DNA from: Lamellibrachia columna
Taxonomy: Eukaryota; Annelida; Polychaeta; Sabellida; Siboglinidae
Assembly: GCA_963662155.1 (NCBI GenBank)
Contig: OY759267.1
Location: 21,070,438 to 21,134,437 of the forward strand
Direction of reading: 5' to 3'
DNA length: 64,000 nt
Part shown: piece by piece, positions 56,332 to 64,000 of the stretch
Numbering within the stretch: the stretch's first letter is position 1
Layout of the letters: each line of letters starts with the position of its first letter
Notes under the pieces: model-generated
Told to the model about the DNA's origin: nothing
The model's input: only the letters and a program-made list of their open reading frames with translations
Database searches by the model: none
Translations under genes and position numbers: made by a program

Positions 56332-58308
56332 TTAATGCAGGGCCATGGGTAAATGTGCAGGGTTTGAGTGGCACCCCTTGTTGGATCGACTAGACCGCCG
56401 ACACGCATGTCTAACAGGTGGCTCTGCAATGTGGCACTCAGCTTCACTCTCCGATCCGCTGGGTTCCACTTCTGGCAGAACATCCAACCCGACTGTTATG
56501 TCATGCCGATGCGAGTCGCCATGCGGATCCAAGACGAGTAGTTTCCGGCTCACCCGCCTGGAGGAATCTCCGAGAGCTGAGCTAACACCCTGTTTTTGCT
56601 GGTCACCCTGCCTGCCACTATTGCCACCCCCTTGGCTGGGTTTGCAAGTACGTCTATGCGGACGTTGTTCACTATAGCCCTGTTGCTGGGCTTGCCCATC
56701 ATCGTCACCACCTTGTTCTCCCTGCGGTGTGGTGTAAGAGGGCCTTGGTCGGTAGAACCGACGGTAATAACGATGGGGGCCACGACGCGGTGATCGCAGG
56801 ATGTTGTTCTGCTCCACCCCAGCATTCGGCAGTTCATCACCATGTCCATCTTGCTGGGGATGACTACAGTATGGACAACGTGGTGGTCCCCTGTAGTTGC
56901 GCCTCCAGTATCGTCGGTGATGTGGTGGGCCACCTCGGCTGTACTGGTTCTTTCCCCTTTGGGAAACCGGCTCTCCAGCGCCACTCTCATCACCCCTCTG
57001 CCCATCACCACGACGTCGGGGGTACCAAGGTCGGTAGCGCCTGCGGTCAGCAGTGTGTTTGCTACTCTGCACAGAGTTTTGTTCTGGCATAGTGATACAG
57101 GTAGCCTCATTTCCTCTCTCATCCCTAGACCACACTTGGTCCACTGCCACCTGTTCATTAACCATCACCGAATCACCAGCCATTTCAGCATAGACGATCT
57201 TCCTGGGCACATGTGCAACAGCCTCCGCCAGTTTGCCCACTGTAGCGGAGGGAACTAGTTTTCCGAAGTTGACATCAGAAGAACTGATCCCTGGACATGG
57301 CTCTCTCCAGACTGCCTCCTCGCATCTGTTTCCCCTCTGCCTCGGACAATTACGGGCGAAGTGCCCCTGCTCCTTACAGACGAAACAAGAACTGTTGCGG
57401 AAATTTGTCCCAGTCGATATCGCAAAGGGGTGTTGGACAGCATAACCTGGCTGTAAATGATTAAGCACTGCTTGTAGCTGCTGCTGCGTCTGATTTTGTT
57501 GCGAGATTAACTGCAGCATTTGTGTTTGTAGCTGCTGCTGTGTTTGCAGCAACTGCGAGATCATAGGGTCTATCTCCCGCATGTGGGGGACCGATACCTG
57601 GTCAACCAGGTGTTTGTCCTGGTCCACCTCTGCCCCTCGCACCCGCATGGTGCGATGGCGTTCATCATGCTCACGCAATAGATAGAGAGCCTCATCACGC
57701 ACGTGGTGAAAGGACTTATCGGTAGAATTCAGGGCAATCCGCCGCAGCTCCTGACGAACAGATTGCTCGCGGACGCCCCGGACAAATTGCTCTTTCAGTG
57801 CATTGTCCCGCAGTAAGGCCAGAGCTTGACCCTCAGCCTCAGTGGCCGCTGCCTTCTCCATGCGACTGTGCAAGCGCATGAGTACTCGGCTATAATCTGC
57901 CAGAGTCTCCCCGTCTAGCTGCATTCGAGCATGGAATGCAGTGCTCAGTGATGGCACCGTTTCGGGTGGCCCGAATCGCAATTTAAGCAATGCGACCAAT
58001 GCTTTGTAGTCGTGTCGCACCGTGTCAGGATGGCACAACACTTCTTCTCGAGCACACCCTCCCAGGTGATCGAGGATTGCCATTGCTCGATCTGTATTCT
58101 GCACTCCCGCCTGGCGGGCATACACATCAAATTCTTGCAGCCATTCAGCCACTGTAGGGTCCCCAACCTTCCTTGGATACCCCATGAATTTGTCCAATTT
58201 CATAGTAGGGACTGGAGGGACCCTCAGCCCCTGTAGAGCCCCAGCTAGCGTTGCCGCCAAAACAGCATTCGACTGGGCGATCATCTCTGCAATTCGCTCA
58301 TCGGCCAT
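56332..58308 (-). CDS. gag: Gag polyprotein of the LTR retrotransposon
   Basis: 658 residues, intact. The N-terminal half has the retrotransposon capsid-type fold (KLDKFMGYPRKVGDPTVAEW, LKLRFGPPE, RVLMRLHSRMEKA, FVRGVREQSVRQEL). A Gln-rich coiled coil follows, then a CCHC zinc knuckle (CFVCKEQGHFARNC) and a long Arg/Gly/Tyr-rich nucleic-acid-binding tail (GPPRCPYC, GPHRYYRRFYRP). There is no downstream pol frame: the next 0.9 kb to the 3' LTR is non-coding. Confidence 0.88.
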   Translation of the reverse strand: MADERIAEMIAQSNAVLAATLAGALQGLRVPPVPTMKLDKFMGYPRKVGDPTVAEWLQEFDVYARQAGVQNTDRAMAILDHLGGCAREEVLCHPDTVRHDYKALVALLKLRFGPPETVPSLSTAFHARMQLDGETLADYSRVLMRLHSRMEKAAATEAEGQALALLRDNALKEQFVRGVREQSVRQELRRIALNSTDKSFHHVRDEALYLLREHDERHRTMRVRGAEVDQDKHLVDQVSVPHMREIDPMISQLLQTQQQLQTQMLQLISQQNQTQQQLQAVLNHLQPGYAVQHPFAISTGTNFRNSSCFVCKEQGHFARNCPRQRGNRCEEAVWREPCPGISSSDVNFGKLVPSATVGKLAEAVAHVPRKIVYAEMAGDSVMVNEQVAVDQVWSRDERGNEATCITMPEQNSVQSSKHTADRRRYRPWYPRRRGDGQRGDESGAGEPVSQRGKNQYSRGGPPHHRRYWRRNYRGPPRCPYCSHPQQDGHGDELPNAGVEQNNILRSPRRGPHRYYRRFYRPRPSYTTPQGEQGGDDDGQAQQQGYSEQRPHRRTCKPSQGGGNSGRQGDQQKQGVSSALGDSSRRVSRKLLVLDPHGDSHRHDITVGLDVLPEVEPSGSESEAECHIAEPPVRHACRRSSRSNKGCHSNPAHLPMALH

Positions 58309-58616
58309 ATTGAAAGGAAATTGTGAAATAGATAGGTGTCAACTCACGGAGGGGGTACAGCAAGCCCACCAACTTAGATTATGAAACAATGTTGAATAAC
58401 TCTCACCATCTCACAAGTGTGATCATGTACACACACACATAAATAACACAATCTGCCACAATATTGACAATCATAAGCACCACACATTCAATATAACAAG
58501 TAAAATTAAACAAAACCAATCCACTGGATGCTAACAAGAATTATTCAGCCGAATTCCACCCTCACCCGACTGTGCGACAGGGTCTTCGTTCTATGTGTGT
58601 CGATCCTTGTGGGACG

Positions 58617-58634
58617 ATCCCACTTCTGACACCA
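58617..58634 (-). promoter_or_regulatory. Primer-binding site for tRNA-Leu
   Basis: The plus strand reads ATCCCACTTCTGACACCA, equal to the 3' end of tRNA-Leu(CAA) including CCA, one base from the 5' LTR. The minus-strand transcript therefore carries the complementary primer site TGGTGTCAGAAGTGGGAT. Confidence 0.8.
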
Positions 58635-58635
58635 G

Positions 58636-60065
<1,430 letters not shown>

Positions 60066-60895
60066 AGTGCCTAACATACGCAATTTATCCGATTTCAGTG
60101 ATTTTATTTGCCAAGAAGTAACAGTATTCAGCCAGCAAGGTTCGAAGGTTCGAAATGTCGCATCGCATCTTTGGCAGTGCTGTGCCGCAGTATGAAGCAT
60201 ATTCGAAGACGCGTAGGTAGTAGGTATATTGGTGGTGATATTCCCAAAACACCGGAAGGCGTATGAATATTTAGAGAAAAAAACTACACATTTTTAGAAT
60301 ACGCGCGTTTGCGACATTATTAAAATAGCAAGAGGTGTGTAATTTTGACAAAACTTATTCAGAATATCAGTGACATGATGACGATGGCTGTGATTTTTTC
60401 TCATAATTTTGATAGACAAAACGTTATCATGGCTACCAATGCCATAATGCACTGTGGTCTTACCTCTATACGTGTTGATGATGCAGGGGGCTTCGTGGGC
60501 GAACAGGAGCTATTTAACTATATACAGTACAGATAAAAAGTAGTGTGTTGAGGGAGGGGAAAAGAATATAACTGCAGCTGGAGTGAATGATATGGTAGAC
60601 CAAGCAATTATGTCACCTAGTGAAAATTTTCACAGGAATAAGCAAATAATAATTTTTTTTCCAAGAGGGACAAGACATTGTTTCTATCCCATGCGTTTAG
60701 GGCATGTGTGCGTGTGTGCGTGCGTGCCAGCGTGCGCGCATGCATGCGTGTTCCTTAACAGCACAGGACTGTATACATTAATTTGTACTATTTTCTGTCA
60801 TGTCTTAATATTTATTGCTGTAATATATTTACCGTCCAAAATTTTTATGAAACTGGAATTTGTCCGACCCATGCATCATCTGGTAAAAAAACGTT
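60066..60895. other. Unassigned spacer
   Basis: No gene or element is recognised. A short degenerate TGCG/CATG-type tract lies at 60706-60750. Open frames are short and without domains. Confidence 0.45.
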
Positions 60896-63800
60896 GTTTC
60901 TCCTTCAAAGGTGGAGGTTTAGTTGTATGCCCTGTGTCCTTTAAACACTTGTTTCTCCTTCAATGATGAATGTTTAGTTGTATGCACTGTGCCCTTTAAA
61001 CAACTGTTTCTCATTCAAAGGTGGAGGTTTAGTTGAATGCCCTGTGTCCTTTAAATAATCGTTTCTCCTTCAAAGGTGAAGGTTTAGTTGTATGCCCTGT
61101 GTCCTTTAAATAATTGTCTCTCCTTCAAAGGTGAAGTTTTAGTTGTATGCCCTGTGCCCTTTAAATAATTGTTTCTCCTTCAAAGGTGAAGTTTTAGTTG
61201 TATGCCCTGTGCCCTTTAAATAATTGTTTCTCCTTCAAAGGTGAAGTTTTAGTTGTATGCACTGTGCCCTTTAAACAACTGTTTCTCATTCAAAGGTGGA
61301 GGTTTAGTTGAATGCACTGTGTCCTTTAAATAATTGTTTCTCATTCAAAGGTGAAGTTTTAGTTGTATGCCCTGTGTCCTTTAAATAATTGTTTCTCCTT
61401 CAAAGGTGAAGTTTTAGCTGTATGCCCTGTGCCCTTTAAATAATTGTTTCTCCTTCAAAGGTGAAGTTTTAGTTGTATGCCCTGTGTCCTTTAAATAATT
61501 GTTTCTCCTTCAAAGGTGGAGGTTTAGTTGAATGCACTGTGTCCTTTAAATAATTGTTTCTCATTCAAAGGTGAAGTTTTAGTTGTATGCCCTGTGTCCT
61601 TTAAATAATTGTTTCTCCTTCAAAGGTGGAGGTTTAGTTGAATGCACTGTGTCCTTTAAATAATTGTTTCTCATTCAAAGGTGAAGTTTTAGTTGTATGC
61701 CCTGTGTCCTTTAAATAATTGTTTCTCCTTCAAAGGTGGAGGTTTAGTTGAATGCACTGTGTCCTTTAAATAATTGTTTCTCATTCAAAGGTGAAGTTTT
61801 AGTTGTATGCCCTGTGTCCTTTAAATAATTGTTTCTCCTTCAAAGGTGGAGGTTTAGTTGAATGCACTGTGTCCTTTAAATAATTGTTTCTCATTCAAAG
61901 GTGAAGTTTTAGTTGTATGCCCTGTGTCCTTTAAATAATTGTTTCTCCTTCAAAGGTGAAGTTTTAGTTGTATGCCCTGTGCCCTTTAAATAATTGTTTC
62001 TCCTTCAAAGGTGAAGTTTTAGTTGTATGCCCTGTGCCCTTTAAATAATTGTTTCTCCTTCAAAGGTGAAGTTTTAGTTGTATGCCCTGTGTCCTTTAAA
62101 TAATTGTTTCTCCTTCAAAGGTGGAGGTTTAGTTGAATGCACTGTGTCCTTTAAATAATTGTTTCTCATTCAAAGGTGAAGTTTTAGTTGTATGCCCTGT
62201 GTCCTTTAAATAATTGTTTCTCCTTCAAAGGTGGAGGTTTAGTTGAATGCACTGTGTCCTTTAAATAATTGTTTCTCATTCAAAGGTGAAGTTTTAGTTG
62301 TATGCCCTGTGTCCTTTAAATAATTGTTTCTCCTTCAAAGGTGAAGTTTTAGTTGTATGCGATGTGCCCTTTAAATAATTGTTTCTCCTTCAAAGGTGAA
62401 GTTTTAGTTGTATGCCCTGTGCCCTTTAAATAATTGTTTCTCCTTCAAAGGTGAAGTTTTAGTTGTATGCCCTGTGTCCTTTAAATAATTGTTTCTCCTT
62501 CAAAGGTGAAGGTTTAGTTGAATGCACTGTGTCCTTTAAATAATTGTTTCTCATTCAAAGGTGAAGTTTTAGTTGTATGCCCTGTGTCCTTTAAATAATT
62601 GTTTCTCCTTCAAAGGTGGAGGTTTAGTTGAATGCACTGTGTCCTTTAAATAATTGTTTCTCATTCAAAGGTGAAGTTTTAGTTGTATGCCCTGTGTCCT
62701 TTAAATAATTGTTTCTCCTTCAAAGGTGGAGGTTTAGTTGAATGCACTGTGTCCTTTAAATAATTGTTTCTCATTCAAAGGTGAAGTTTTAGTTGTATGC
62801 CCTGTGTCCTTTAAATAATTGTTTCTCCTTCAAAGGTGGAGGTTTAGTTGAATGCACTGTGTCCTTTAAATAATTGTTTCTCATTCAAAGGTGAAGTTTT
62901 AGTTGTATGCCCTGTGTCCTTTAAATAATTGTTTCTCCTTCAAAGGTGAAGTTTTAGTTGTATGCCCTGTGCCCTTTAAATAATTGTTTCTCCTTCAAAG
63001 GTGAAGTTTTAGTTGTATGCCCTGTGCCCTTTAAATAATTGTTTCTCCTTCAAAGGTGAAGTTTTAGTTGTATGCCCTGTTTCCTTTAAACAACTGTTTC
63101 TCATTCAAAGGTGGAGGTTTAGTTGAATGCACTGTGTCCTTTAAATAATTGTTTCTCATTCAAAGGTGAAGTTTTAGTTGTATGCCCTGTGTCCTTTAAA
63201 TAATTGTCTCTCCTTCAAAGGTGAAGTTTTAGTTGTATGCACTGTGCCCTTTAAATAATTGTTTCTCATTCAAAGGTGAAGTTTTAGTTGTATGCCCTGT
63301 GTCCTTTAAATAATTGTTTCTCCTTCAAAGGTGAAGTTTTAGTTGTATGCCCTGTGTCCTTTAAATAATTGTTTCTCCTTCAAAGGTGAAGTTTTAGTTG
63401 TATGCACTGTGCCCTTTAAATAATTGTTTCTCATTCAAAGGTGAAGTTTTAGTTGTATGCCCTGTGTCCTTTAAATAATTGTTTCTCCTTCAAAGGTGAA
63501 GTTTTAGTTGTATGCCCTGTGCCCTTTAAATAATTGTTTCTCCTTCAAAGGTGAAGTTTTAGTTGTATGCACTGTGCCCTTTAAACAACTGTTTCTCATT
63601 CAAAGGTGGAGGTTTAGTTGAATGCCCTGTGTCCTTTAAATAATTGTTTCTCCTTCAAAGGTGAAGTTTTAGTTGTATGCCCTGTGCCCTTTAAACAACT
63701 GTTTCTCATTCAAAGGTGGATGTTTAGTTGAATGCCCTGTGTCCTTTAAATAATTGTTTCTCCTTCAAAGGTGAAGTTTTAGTTGTATGCCCTGTGCCCT

Positions 63801-64000
63801 TTAAACAACTGTTTCTCATTCAAAGGTGGAGGTTTAGTTGAATGCACTGTGTCCTTTAAATAACTGTCTCTCCTTCAAATGCGAAAGTTTAGTTGTATGC
63901 CCTGTATCCTTTAAATAATTGTTTCTCCTACGAAGGTGAAGTTTTAGTTGTATGCCCTGTGCCCTTTAAATAATTGCTTCTCCTTCAAAGGTGAAGGTTT
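60896..64000. repeat. 55-bp satellite with two-type higher-order structure, runs off the edge
   Basis: About 56 tandem units of 55 bp (GTTTCTCCTTCAAAGGTGAA, GTTTTAGTTGTATGCCCTGT, GCCCTTTAAATAATT). Two variants alternate in long stretches: one with CTCCTTCAAAGGTGGAGG and GAATGCACTG, another with CTCATTCAAAGGTGAAG and GTATGCCCTG. These form 110-bp dimers, for example 61500-61900 and 62520-62900. Confidence 0.97.

Noticed and set aside
60896..64000. CRISPR-like array
   Set aside because: Units are contiguous without unique spacers, and the context is eukaryotic; it is a satellite.

Overview
This is a metazoan nuclear window, AT-rich, with spliced genes, long introns and many repeats. The conserved genes are bilaterian and the transposon mix (CR1-type LINE, tRNA-derived SINEs, hAT-type and palindromic MITEs, a TTAA-site DNA transposon, a Ty3-like LTR element) suggests an invertebrate. 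The species cannot be fixed from the sequence alone.

Layout. At the left edge (320-788, minus) is the signal-peptide exon of a metabotropic-glutamate-receptor-like class C GPCR. The rest of that gene lies beyond the edge. From 0.9 to 5.5 kb is a repeat-rich spacer with two TGCG arrays, a CTG/CTA array, a 25-bp minisatellite and a broken LINE. From 5.8 to 31.1 kb on the plus strand is a complete DNA ligase III gene (LIG3). I could phase 22 coding exons into one 972-residue frame: PARP-type zinc finger, SUMO-motif linker, DNA-binding domain, catalytic core with KYDGER, PBZ-type zinc finger, BRCT. Its intron 18 carries a nearly intact CR1-like LINE. From 31 to 37 kb is a convergent intergenic region. 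From 37.2 to 53.7 kb on the minus strand is a complete DNAJC16-like gene, 14 coding exons and 754 residues: signal peptide, J domain with HPD, thioredoxin-like domain with CFQC, one transmembrane segment. Its intron 4 holds a 3.2-kb DNA transposon with an intact transposase. From 53.9 to 60.1 kb an old CR1 copy is split by (TA)n tracts and a very young gag-only LTR retrotransposon. From 60.9 kb to the right edge is a 55-bp satellite.

Main points of interest. (1) The DNA transposon ends its transposase transcript with two tandem histone-mRNA-type stem-loops, one of them exactly the canonical 16-mer, and has CCAAT boxes upstream. (2) LIG3 encodes a consensus PBZ poly(ADP-ribose)-binding finger between the catalytic core and BRCT, plus a run of SUMO-consensus motifs. 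(3) Tandem duplications straddle real splice sites four times in the two genes (LIG3 exon 1 donor, LIG3 exon 14 and exon 16 acceptors, DNAJC16 exon 8 acceptor), so minisatellites are copying splice sites. (4) LIG3 keeps an in-frame upstream extension that could supply a mitochondrial leader.

Functional links. LIG3 seals nicks in base-excision and single-strand-break repair with XRCC1 and in mitochondria; the DNAJC16-like protein is a predicted secretory-pathway co-chaperone. No joint operon-like logic is expected between them. Exon coordinates are hand-derived from splice signals and phase continuity, without transcript data.
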